Below, piece after piece: positions 1 through 8,780 of a stretch of DNA of 16,040 nt; the first letter of the stretch is position 1, and every line of letters starts with the position of its first letter. This stretch comes from Parvularia atlantis (Eukaryota; Opisthokonta; Rotosphaerida), in NCBI GenBank assembly GCA_943704415.1, contig CALSCO010000762.1:1-16040 (forward strand), read 5' to 3'. A program made the translations under genes and the position numbers. Below the pieces are notes generated by a model. That model was not told the origin of the DNA. It made no database searches and saw only the letters and a program-made list of their open reading frames with translations.

Positions 1-406
1 CCCCCCCTCCCCGCGCGAGACGACCGACGCAAAAACAGCGGGTTTTTCCGGCCGGTTCGCGTTGCGGCGTTCAGTTCACGCCGCGGTGGGCACACGGCGA
101 GCAGCGCGCGCGGCGTGGAGGGAGAGAGGCGCGCGTGCGGTGGGGGGGCGTGCTGACGCGGACGGGGCGCGGCAACGCAGGGCGGAGCAGAGGAGAAAGC
201 GGGAAACAAGAGAAGGGACACGAGAAGGGCATCGATCTCTCGCGCGGCGTGAGAAAGCCCAGATCGCGCCGGCGCCGCTGATTGGCCCGCGGCCACTTTA
301 GTGTGATCAACAATTGGCCTTCCTCTGCCTCCCGCGCCGCAGCACACAGAACTGAACGGGACAGGCGGCCGAGCGAGCGCGAACTGAATACGGCCGCGGC
401 GCACGC
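1..406. other. Gene-free stretch, probable promoter of a gene leaving to the left
   Basis: I see no convincing coding exon here. Open frames on both strands are Arg/Pro-rich and lack family-like sequence. Two reverse-strand CCAAT motifs lie at 281-285 and 313-317; the first reads GGGCCAATCAG on the minus strand, close to the NF-Y consensus. On the minus strand, about 180-235 is a pyrimidine-rich tract. Together they suggest leftward transcription of a gene starting beyond base 1. A small perfect hairpin, AAAAAC/GTTTTT with a 5-base loop, sits at 31-47. The right part must also hold the 3' untranslated region of the AlaX gene. Confidence 0.4.
278..319 (-). promoter_or_regulatory. Pair of CCAAT boxes facing left
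   Basis: CCAAT occurs twice on the minus strand, 32 bases apart (281-285 and 313-317), upstream of a pyrimidine-rich stretch on the same strand. CCAAT pairs are typical NF-Y binding sites in eukaryotic promoters. The link to a leftward gene is inference, because that gene lies outside the window. Confidence 0.3.
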
Positions 407-1564
407 TCAGCCGAGGACGTATGAGACCTTGACCTCGCGCTTCTTGGGCGTGCTCTTGACCTTGGTGATCGTCACCTGCCCGAGCTCTCCCAGGCGCTCG
501 ACGTGCGTCCCGCCGCACGGGCACCCGAGCCCAGCCATGCGCACGACGCGCACTGCACGCAGGCGGATGAGCCGCGCGACAGCACGCATCGTCTGCGCGG
601 GCGCACCGGACGCGTGCTCGGCCTCGCCGCCCGCCTCAAACGCGCTCGTGCAGCACAGCTCGGCGACCTTGGCCGGCGGCACGTCGAGAAACACCTGGGC
701 GCAGCTCAGCCACGCGCAGGCGCGGGACGACGGCGGCCGCGCGCGCACCTCCACGGCCACGTCCTCGCGCACGAGCCGGTCCATCTCGGCCTGCAGCTGC
801 CTCTGCACTTGCTCGACGGCCTCCGGTGGCAGCACGCCTGCGTACTCTGCGCGGCGCGACGTGAGCTGCATGCGTACGTGCGCGTCTCCTGGCTTCGCGC
901 ACCGACGTTCGCGCCCGACGGAAAGTGGTGCCCCTTGGTCGGCTTGAGGTCGTACTGCTGGAGCACGCCGAGCCGGTTGAGCGCCGAGTCGAGCAGGTGC
1001 CCCGCCGAGTGCAGCCTGCGCCGCGTTGCTCAGCCGTTCAGCCGTTCACCTCGTGCGCGGGCCCGTGCCGCACCGCGCGTGCAGCCGCCGCGTCGCCTCG
1101 TCCACGCGCACCGTCACGGGCGTGTCGGTCGCGAAGCTGGCCATGTCGGCCGGCACAAGGGGGCTGCCAAAGTGCAGGATCTGGTCGTGCTCGCGGTCGG
1201 TGCGGACATCGCTCACGGCGAAGACGGCTCCGGCGTCGGTCGTGATCGTGCCAACATCAGACGGCTGCCCGCCTGTGCCGATTGAACACGCCTCCTTAGC
1301 ACGACGCCGTCCGCCAGCGGGCGCACGAGCGAGCGCGCGCGCGCACCGCCCTGCGGATGGCAGACGGTCTGGTCGAGCACGATGTACGGCCGCTGCGCGT
1401 CCTCGGGCTTGCCCGACACGCCCGCGCTGCCCGTCGCGACGATGCGCGCGGCGCACTGCAGCCGGTACGTGCCCTGCGCCGCGCTCTCCATTCGTCAGCG
1501 CGGGCGCACGACCCACGCGCGTGCCCAACGCAACCGCGAAGTAGAGCCGCGTCGTCGCCACCAT
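407..1564 (-). CDS. Stand-alone alanyl-tRNA editing protein (AlaX family)
   Basis: Probable trans-editing hydrolase that removes wrongly attached serine or glycine from tRNA-Ala in the cytosol. Exons on the minus strand: 1564-1535, 1473-1347, 1272-1074, 1015-903, 846-407, giving 302 aa. Every junction restores a conserved motif: VCHPQGGGQPSD near residues 47-57, the zinc ligands HSAGH (H121, H125), SGANVEYAGVL, and the C-terminal GCPCGGTHV with C267 and H271 as the other two ligands. The protein ends KSTPKKREVKVSYVLG. There is no catalytic alanyl-tRNA synthetase domain, so it is a free editing factor. The length fits AlaX-M or AARSD1-like proteins, and the PCGGTHV form is closer to archaeal/bacterial-type AlaX than to what I recall of animal AARSD1. 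The first exon encodes only 10 residues (MVATTRLYFA); a GTGGGT donor nearer the acceptor is a weaker alternative for intron 1. Divergent with SHMT. Confidence 0.9.
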
Positions 1565-1694
1565 ACCGGCCGCGTGTCTGGGCCCGCGTCAGGCGCAGCG
1601 TGGCAGAAACATGGCCGCGGAGTGGCGCAGCGATGGCCGCGGAGTGGTGCAGCGATGGCGGCGGGGCCATGTGGTACTTTCACAGGCTGCTCGA
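1565..1694. promoter_or_regulatory. Divergent promoter between the AlaX and SHMT genes
   Basis: Only 130 bases separate the two start codons, so both genes must share this promoter region. It holds the tandem repeat at 1611-1666. No TATA or CCAAT box is evident. An ATG at 1611 is in frame with the SHMT start at 1695, so part of this stretch could be translated if transcription starts early. Confidence 0.6.
1611..1666 (+). repeat. 22-bp tandem repeat, two full copies and a partial third
   Basis: Copies at 1611-1632 and 1633-1654 differ at one position (C/T at base 16 of the unit). A third, degenerate copy starts at 1655. Each unit begins ATGGCCGCGG. The unit is not a multiple of three, which argues for DNA-level rather than protein-level repetition. 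Confidence 0.8.
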
Positions 1695-3617
1695 ATGGCC
1701 TCGGTCGCGCCCTACGTACGCCGCCCTGCCTCGCTCTCGCCGTCGCCCGCCCGCTCGCTCACGCGAAGTCACGTGCGCAGAACGCCGCGCTCAACCGCCC
1801 GCTCAAGGACGAGGACCCGGAGATCTTCGCCATCATCGAGCATGAGAAGCGCCGACAGTTCTCGGGCCTCGAGCTGATCGCGTCCGAGGTCGGCCGTCCC
1901 GCCGCGCACGACGCCTCCGCTGACGCGCGCGGCATACCGTAGAACTTCACGTCGCAGGCCGTGATGGAGGCCAACGGCTCGTGCCTGACCAACAAGTACG
2001 CCGAGGGTGTGGCTGCGTGGCGCCGTCCCGGTCCAGCGCGCCGTTCACACTTGGCGCGCGCGTGGCGCCAGGCCTGCCCGGCGCGCGCTACTACGGCGGC
2101 AACGAGTACATTGACCAGATTGAGAACCTATGCATCAAGCGCGCCCTGGCCGCGTTCGGCCTCAGCGCGGACGAGTGGGGCGTCAACGTGCAGTCGTACT
2201 CGGGCAGCACCGCCAACTTCTCGGCCTTCACGGCCATCCTCTCGCCGCAGGACCGCATCATGGGCCTCGACCTGCCCTCGGGCGGCCAGTGCGTGCCGGC
2301 GTGCCGGTGTGCCGCGTGCCTGTCGATGCTCACGATCGGGGCGATGCGCAGCCTCACCCACGGCTACCAGACGGCCAAGAAGAAGATCTCGGCCTCGTCC
2401 ATCTACTTCCAGTCAATGCCGTACCAGGTTGACATGGTGCGCTCATGGCCTGCCTGCCTGCACCGCCCGCCGCGCAGCGCTCACGCCACGCAGACCACCG
2501 GCTGGATCGACTACGACCGGCTCGAGGCCAACAGCAAGCTCTTCCGGCCGAACCTGGTCATCTGCGGCGCGTCGGCGTACCCGCGCGACTGGAACTACAA
2601 GCGCCTGCGCGCGGTGCTGCGCCTTGCCCCGGCCAGCGCGGCAGCCGTGTGTGCTGACCGTGTTGAGCAGATTGCCGACATCAACGGCTCGTACCTGATG
2701 GCCGACGTCGCGCACATCAGCGGCCTGATCGCCGGCGGCGAGGCCGCAAGTCCGTTCGAGTACTGTGACCTTGTCACGACGACGACGCACAAGGCGCGCG
2801 CCGCGTGCCGCACCGCTCGCTGCGCTGACCAGCCGAACGCGCGCGCCACAGACCCTGCGCGGCCCGCGCGCCGGCCTCATCTTCTTCCGCAAGGTCAAGG
2901 ACGGCAAGCCGACCGACCTCGAGGCGCGCGTCAACCAGGCCGTCTTCCCGAGCAACCAGGGCGGCCCGCACGAAAACACGATCGCGGCCGTCGCGGTCGC
3001 GCTCAAGCAGGTGGCCACGCCAGAGTGGAAGCAGTACGTGCAGCAAGTACGCAAGAACTCGGTCGCGCTCGCCGATGCCCTCAAGGCGCACGGCTACAAG
3101 CTCGTGACGGACGGCACGGAGAACCACCTGGTGCTGTGGGACCTGCGCCCACAGGTGCGCTTCGCCTCGCTGCCTCTGTCGATGACGCGTTGACGCGACC
3201 ACGCGCACAGGGTCTGACCGGCAGCAAGCTCGAGAAGATCGCCGAGATGGCCAGCATTACCATCAACAAGAACACGGTCCACGGCGACGTCAGCGCCGTG
3301 ACCCCGGGCGGCGTCCGCGTCGGCACGGCCGCGCTCACGTCGCGCTCGTTCAAGGAGGCGGACTTTGTCAAGGTCGCCGAGTTCCTGCACCGCCTGGTGC
3401 AGATCGCGCTCAAGCTGCAGGAGAAGGCCGGCAAGCAGCTCAAGGACTTTGTGGCCGCGGCCGAGGGCCACCCGGACATCAAGGTCTGTGTCTGCTGCTG
3501 CTGCTGCTGCCCGCGAGCGCGTCTGATGTAACGCGCACGACGCAGGCCATCCGCGAAGAGGTCGAGCACTTTGCGCGCACCTTCCCGATGCCGGGCTTTG
3601 CGACCGACGGCCTGTGA
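1695..3617 (+). CDS. SHMT: Serine hydroxymethyltransferase
   Basis: PLP enzyme converting serine and tetrahydrofolate to glycine and 5,10-methylene-THF. Exons: 1695-1715, 1781-1888, 1943-2006, 2072-2288, 2352-2436, 2494-2613, 2671-2793, 2852-3154, 3211-3483, 3546-3617; 461 aa, normal for the family. Visible motifs: [64 protein letters not shown] (D217, H220), TTTTHK with PLP lysine K246, [36 protein letters not shown] and the ending [11 protein letters not shown]. The start at 1695 gives [15 protein letters not shown], like cytosolic enzymes; an in-frame ATG at 1611 would add 28 Arg-rich residues. Intron 7 (2794-2851) has a GC donor. Intron 9 contains a CTG run. Transcribed away from AlaX and followed 101 bases later by the 5-phosphatase gene. 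Confidence 0.96.
2794..2851 (+). other. GC-AG intron in SHMT, right after the PLP-lysine codon
   Basis: The exon ends CAC AAG (H-K246) and the intron begins GCGCGC and ends CCACAG. Splicing here gives the conserved THKTLRGPR. No GT donor nearby keeps both frame and conserved sequence. A CTGAC branch-like motif lies inside. The GCGCGC donor differs from the common GTGCGC donor of this window by one base. Confidence 0.85.
3492..3509 (+). repeat. (CTG)6 microsatellite inside SHMT intron 9
   Basis: Six CTG units within intron 3484-3545. The intron lacks the usual GTGCG donor (it starts GTCTGT). Probably neutral, though its length could vary between strains. Confidence 0.8.
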
Positions 3618-3718
3618 GCCGGCGCATTGTGCAGTGTGACCAGCAACCTCGGTCGGTCGCGACCGCGATGAGACAGGGCGTTTCAGTAGAAGAGCGGCCA
3701 GCGCAGGTGGCCAGGACG
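3618..3718 (+). promoter_or_regulatory. Short intergenic region: SHMT 3' end and promoter of the 5-phosphatase gene
   Basis: These 101 bases must carry the SHMT 3' end signals and the start of the next gene. Directly after the SHMT stop comes a TGTG-rich stretch (about 3629-3638). A perfect 12-base palindrome, CGGTCGCGACCG, lies at 3654-3665. An in-frame ATG at 3668 would extend the next protein by 17 residues. Confidence 0.45.
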
Positions 3719-6700
3719 ATGGCGGCGCGCTCTCGCACCCGCTCTGCGTCCGGCGCCTCGTCCGTGGCCGGCGCGCCGACGTCGCCGCCGCCGGGGCCCG
3801 TCGCGGTCACGTCAGGCGGCGCCGTGGTTGGTGGTGGCGGCGGCGGCGACCGCAACTCGCGCTTCTTTACGCCCGACGCGCCCGAGCCGCCTGCGCCGAC
3901 CGCAACGCCGTACGGCGTGGCCAAGCGCCTGACCAAGGTGCGCTGCTGCGGACGCGGACGCGGCGGCTGACGGGGACGGCGGACGCGCAGGAGAAGCACA
4001 AGCACCTCGCGTACGTCGCCGGGTACCTCAAGAAGCGCGCCGCGCTCGAGAGCGCCTACGCCAAGATGGTCCACAAGCTCGTCGTCTCGTCGCAGGCGCG
4101 TTGCTTGGCGCCGTCCGCGTGGCGCCGTCCCTTGGGGCGCCATCCGTGTGGCACCAGCTGACGTCAGCAAGGCGCGCGGCACGCACAGGAGGACATTGCC
4201 GACTGGACCGACGACGAGGCCTTCCTCGACATGTGGACCGCGTTCCTCGAGATCGAGAGCGAGTTTGCGGATGGACACGTCAACTTTGGTAAGCGCATGC
4301 AGGGCCAGCTCGCGCCACAGCTGACCGCGCACTGGTGTGCACTGCCGCCGCACACCGCATCGGGCCTGCTCACGGATCGCGTGCGCACAGCGAGGCGTCC
4401 AAGAAGAACTACGCCAAGATCAAGCAGACGGGCGTCGAGGCCAAGGCCACGGCCACCAGTAGCCTGTCGCCGCTGATGTACAAGGTGCGCCGCTGCGACC
4501 GCCGCCCGCTCCGCCGCAGTGCACCGACGCGCGCTCGCGACGCAGCTGTGGCAGTCAGCCGACGACAAGCTGACGGACGCGCTCGACCAGTTCTTCAGCA
4601 CGCAGATGGACCTGCTGCAGTGCGGCGCTGCCTCGTGCCGTGCGGCGCAGTGCGCGCTGACGACCCCCGCGCAGAGGCCAGGCCGAGCAGTGCCGCACCA
4701 TGTCGGCGACGCTTAAGGAGGGCGCGGCGGCGGCGGCGGCCGAGGGCGGCGCGGCGGGCGCGGACGAGATCGGCATAGATGAATTGCTCGATGCGCTGCC
4801 GGCGTATGAGGTCTTCAGCAACAAGGCGCGCTTCCACAAGGTGCGCCGGGTGGCACGACGCGCGGCCACGCACGCGCTCACGCACACCCTCTGCGATCAG
4901 GTCCAGTACGTGCCCGGCGGGCTCGCGGCGCGCAGCAAGGCCGTCGTCGAGATCAACTTTGACGCGCACACAATCAACATCGGCACGCAGCTCTGGCCCG
5001 TGGCCGACTTGGCCAAGTGGGAGCGCGTGCCCCGCTTCCACGCTGGCCGGGCCAAGGAGGCCAACCGCGAGCGCAAGAAGAGCTCGCAGATCCTGTTGTA
5101 CTGGAGCGCACACCAGTACGACGTGATCATCTTCCGCACGTTCATGGACGAGGAGGTCTTTTGCCAGATCCTGCGCTGGCTGCTGCGCCAGCAGTACGCA
5201 AGCGTTGCGCTGCAGTGCGTGCGCACGCGCGTGCGATGCTCGCTGCCCAACCCGAGGCCGCCGGCAGACCGCGCGTACAGGCGTCGTCGCCGGCGTCGCC
5301 GCCGGCCATCGTGCTCAGCAACACGAGTGGCCAGCAGACGATCAGCAGTGCGTGCGCGCACCCATGCATGCGCGCGCGCCGCTGACCGGCTGCGCAGCGC
5401 CCGAGGGCTGCTTCACGCTCTTCGTCGGCACGTTCAACATGGGCGGCACGCAGCTGCCCAAGACCGGCCTGGACGCGTGGATCTTGCCTGGCCTGGACGT
5501 CTACGCGATCGGGTGCGAGCGCGCCTGTGCCCGTGCCTGCTGTGCGCTCTGACGCCGCGTGTGCGCCGGCAGTGTGCAGGAGATCGGCGGCGCGGGCAGC
5601 GTGCCGACGGTGCAGGAGGAGATCGACATGGAGGACGAGGAGGAGGACGTGTCGCCGCTCGTCTGGCAGCAGCTCTGGAACGCGGCCGAGGAGATTGTCT
5701 TCACCAACTCGGCCGTGCAAGAGGGTGACTGGGGTGTGGCGTACACCATGGCGCTGAAGGGTACGCTTTTGGCGCGCTGTTTTTTTGGCGGCATGCTCAC
5801 GGCACGCCACGCAGCGCTGATGCAGCAGTGGTCGCGCGTCAACTACGAGAACGTCCCGTTCCGCTCAAGCGCATCGGTGCGTGCAGCTCAGCTGAGGCCG
5901 TGCTCACGCCGCACCCATGCTGACGCTGCCGCAGCTCGTGCAAGAGTTTCGCGCGGTCATGATCGACCTCGGCCTGCCGGAACACCTCGTGAGCGACGCC
6001 GTGACGGACGCGTGCCTCGCCGCGTTCAACAAGCTCGTGAGCGAGCTCGTGCAGTCGGACCCGAACGGGCGCCTCAAGGTGCATGATGGTGACCGGGCTG
6101 CGCGCTCCCCCTGACACGCCGGCGCAGAACGAGCGCGTCAAGATGCGCCGCACGCTCACCCGCAAGCGTGCACGCAACGTCAAAGAGACCGTGCTCAACG
6201 GCTGGTGTGAGCCCATCGCGGACTTTCTCGGTGTGCGCGGCAAGGCCGCATGAACGTGAAGTCTGACGCTGCGTGTGCGCAGGCGAGCCGTACGAGATCG
6301 CGGCAACGTGCGTGCTCTGGTCGATCCGCATCGTCGTGCTCGTGCGCAAGGCGATCGCGCCGTACGTGACGCAGCTCGAAGTGTCCAAGGTCGCCACGGG
6401 CATGGCCGGCGTCGCGGGCAACAAGGGCGGTGTGGCTGTGGCGCTGCGCCTGCTGGACACGTCCGTATGCTTTGTCAACTCGCACCTTGCCGCGCACCAG
6501 GAGAAAATCAAGGAGAGGTGCGTCTGTGCAGGCCTGGTGGGGCTGAGCTGACGCGCATGCGGGCCGGCCCGTCCAGGAACCAGGACTACAGCCGCATCTG
6601 CAAGAATATGGACCTAGGCCACTTGCACCTCGACATCCTCAACCAGTTTGACCACGTGTTCTGGATGGGCGACCTGAACTACCGGTGCGGCGCGCTCGCT

Positions 6701-8780
6701 GTCCGGGCTTCGCGGAGCCTGACGCTGCCCACCAGCATTGAGCTCACGCGTGAGGAGGTGTTTGCGCATGTCCAGACGAAGGACTACAACGCGCTGCTGC
6801 GGTACGACCAGCTCGTGCGCGAGATGGAGGTGCGCGGCGGCGGCTGGCGGCATGCAGCGAGGTGCTCAACGGCCCGCCACGCAGAGCCAGCGAGTTTTTG
6901 TCGGCTTCAAGGAGGCGCGCGTGCCCAACTTCCCACCGACGTACAAGTACGAGCGCGGCCTGGACGTGCGTTTCGTGGGCCCACGTGCGCTGCTGCTGGT
7001 GCTGATGTCGCTCGCGCGCGCGCAGGGTAAGCGGTTCTACACGGACAAAAAGGCGCGCGTGCCGTCGTACTGCGACCGCGTGCTTGTGCGCTCGGCGTAC
7101 AACCTGTGCGCTCGTGTGAGTTTGGTGGCCTGCGGCTGACGCGTGCGAACGGCGGCGCAGCACGCGGCTCCAGCCCGAGTGCGTCTACTACAGCGACAGC
7201 CCGTCGATCAACGCGTCGGACCACGCGCCCGTGGCCGCGACGTTTTTCGTGCCCGTGCGTCGCCCGTACATCCCGAAGGTGCGGGCACAGAAGCATGAGG
7301 TCGTGGTCACTGACAAGCCGTGTTTGCGACAGAACGTGACCGATATCTCGCGCGAGACGTCGCGCTGCCTCATCCGCCTGACGGACGTGCGTTGGCCGCG
7401 CACACGTCGCTTGCTCGCCTGCGCCGACTGTGGGAGTGCGTGACAGGTCGCCTTTACGCCGCTCACGCACTGGTGGCCGAGCGTCTCGGTCTCGTTCACG
7501 GGCGTGTTCCTGCGCTTCTACGCCGACTACCTGCCCGTGGTCTACAGCAGCGCGGCCGCGCCCAATAAGAAGGACGGCCCGATGCGCTGGGCCGACGACG
7601 ACGTGCCGACACTGCGCCCGCACTTTGCCGACCTCGAGTATCTGCAGGTGCGTCTCAAAGCGTCGCCAGCGTGCCCGCACAGTGCCTGACACGGCGCGTG
7701 GCAAGGCCCAGTGTCTCGCGGTCTCGCTGTACGTGCGCTACGGCACGGACAACACAAGCGCCGACGTGCTGGGTGCGTCGCTGCGTCGCCGCTGCTGCTG
7801 CGCGTGCTGACCATGCGCGCCGCAGGCGAGTGCCTCGTGCCGCTCGCGAGCGCGAACGCGGCGGGCGCCGTTTTTGCGGTCGAAGTGACGTCGTCCGGAC
7901 GCCTCGTCGGCTTGATGAAGGGCACGGTCGCGCTGCAAGAGCTGCAGGTGCCGCCGGCGTCGCCCGTGACCCGCCCGCGCAAGTCGCTCTCGGGCGACAG
8001 CCTGTCGTCGCTGGACGACGACGACGACGGCACCATCTCGCCGCCGCTCTCGCCCCGCGATGCGCAGCGTGCGGGCAAGGTGCGCACACGCGGCACGCAG
8101 CGTCGTGGCTGACGTGAGCTGCGCCGGCAGAACACGCCCGCGCTCGCCGCTGTCGTTGCTGCCGCGTCCGCTGTCGCCATCAGCGCCCCGCTCACGCCGC
8201 CGGCGACGTCGAGCAGCCCGCCGCCGCTGCCCGAGCTCGCGCCGCCCGCGATGGCGCATCTGTGCGTGCAGTGACGCTCGTTCACGTCCACACGGTGGCT
8301 GATCGCGCGTCGCAGCCCGTCGGCGTCCTCGGCGTCCTCGAGCAACAAATCGGGCGGGTCTGCGCCCGCCGCGGCAGCCGCAGCAGCAGTGCCGGCCACG
8401 CCCGTCAAGGAGAAGCAGCGCAAGAAGTTCCGGCTATTCTTCGGGCGATACCGCGGCGAGTCGGCGCAGTTTGTGACGCCCGAGGCGAGTTGATCAGTCG
8501 TTTTCTTTGTTGCACCTCTCATGCAGCGCCTGTTGCACGCGGTCGTGACACCCGGCGCGCCCGTCGCACCGCAACAAGCAGGCGCGACACAATGCGCCGT
8601 CCTTGTCCCGCTGACGTTGTCGTCTGCAGCTCGTGTACGACATCGCGACGGCCGGCCGCCCCGACCCGCGCGGCGACATCGGCGTGGCGCACTACCCGTC
8701 GGCCGCGCTGCCGACGTCGTTGGCGACGCTGGACGCGACGGCGACGCGGTGGGACGTGCGCGAGGACGGTGTACGACTGA
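3719..8780 (+). CDS. F-BAR / PH-like / inositol polyphosphate 5-phosphatase / C2-like protein
   Basis: Predicted phosphoinositide 5-phosphatase acting on curved membranes. Exons 1-24: 3719-3937, 3991-4095, 4189-4334, 4391-4484, 4546-4619, 4675-4840, 4901-5214, 5268-5347, 5398-5512, 5573-5760, 5815-5876, 5935-6078, 6128-6230, 6283-6517, 6577-6684, 6736-6829, 6885-6965, 7026-7105, 7161-7386, 7447-7647, 7712-7772, 7826-8079, 8131-8261, 8316-8484 (1,150 aa), plus a last exon from 8630. Domains: disordered 1-70; F-BAR-like about 70-240 (YLKKRAALESAYAKMVHKL); PH-like 255-372; phosphatase 403-825 with N413, E441, GNKGG, H671, WMGDLNYR (D714), PTYKY, PSYCDRVL and D823-H824, all expected catalytic motifs; C2-like 870-1000; Ser/Pro/Ala-rich tail with a basic KEKQRKKFRLFF patch. 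About 160 residues separate QE441 from EPYEIAA, far more than usual. Intron 5215-5267 could instead be 5219-5280. The 3' end is uncertain. Confidence 0.85.
4096..4188 (+). other. Probable second GC-AG intron, with internal repeats
   Basis: The exon ends TCG CAG and the intron would begin GCGCGT and end CGCACAG, joining SSQ to EDIADWTDD in phase 0. It is 93 bases, longer than most introns here. It carries a degenerate 14-15-base tandem repeat with three GGCGCC palindromes (4107-4112, 4121-4126, 4136-4141). A CTGAC motif lies at 4159-4163. Alternatives such as a GTTGCT donor with an AAG acceptor keep frame but place the acceptor too close to the branch motif. Confidence 0.6.
8485..8629 (+). other. 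Region of uncertain splicing before the last 5-phosphatase exon
   Basis: An in-frame TGA lies at 8491-8493, yet a clearly coding block starts at 8630 after a CTGAC branch motif and CTGCAG acceptor. One reading is a 145-base GC-AG intron with donor GAG|GCGAGT. Another is two introns, 8474-8526 and 8545-8629, around an 18-base exon; both keep frame. A third is that the gene stops at 8493 and 8630 onward belongs to a different transcript starting at the ATG at 8521. Confidence 0.4.
8630..8780 (+). other. Probable terminal coding exon with an apparent frame break
   Basis: From 8630 the frame beginning LVYDIATAGRPDPRGD has G or C at nearly all third positions, so it is coding. This bias is lost after about 8768. 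That frame stays open into the fumarylacetoacetase gene. The only nearby stop, TGA at 8778-8780, is one frame over. A one-base surplus near 8750-8777 would give an ending EDVYD and a normal stop. An intron with donor GTGCGC at 8756 and CAG at 8787-8795 has good motifs but would be only 32-40 bases and leads to no stop. Confidence 0.5.

Noticed and set aside
3489-3510. CTG repeat as a coding poly-amino-acid tract (run of cysteines)
   Set aside because: It lies inside intron 9 of SHMT; splicing it out gives the conserved C-terminus.
3614-3718. Earlier start for the 5-phosphatase (GTG 3614 or ATG 3668)
   Set aside because: GTG is not a usual eukaryotic start and overlaps the SHMT stop. ATG 3668 is possible, but 3719 leaves more room for a promoter and begins the low-complexity leader cleanly.
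3094-4353. Long minus-strand open frame of 419 codons
   Set aside because: It lies opposite SHMT exons 8-10 and the start of the F-BAR exons, has no family-like sequence, and is explained by the scarcity of stop codons in GC-rich DNA.
7275-7286. GTGCGG...CAG inside exon 19 looking like an intron
   Set aside because: It would be only 12 bases long, far below the 47-base minimum seen here.
7542-8522. Minus-strand open frame of 326 codons
   Set aside because: It is the antisense shadow of the C2 and Ser/Pro-rich exons of the 5-phosphatase; its Ser/Ala runs mirror repeats on the coding strand.
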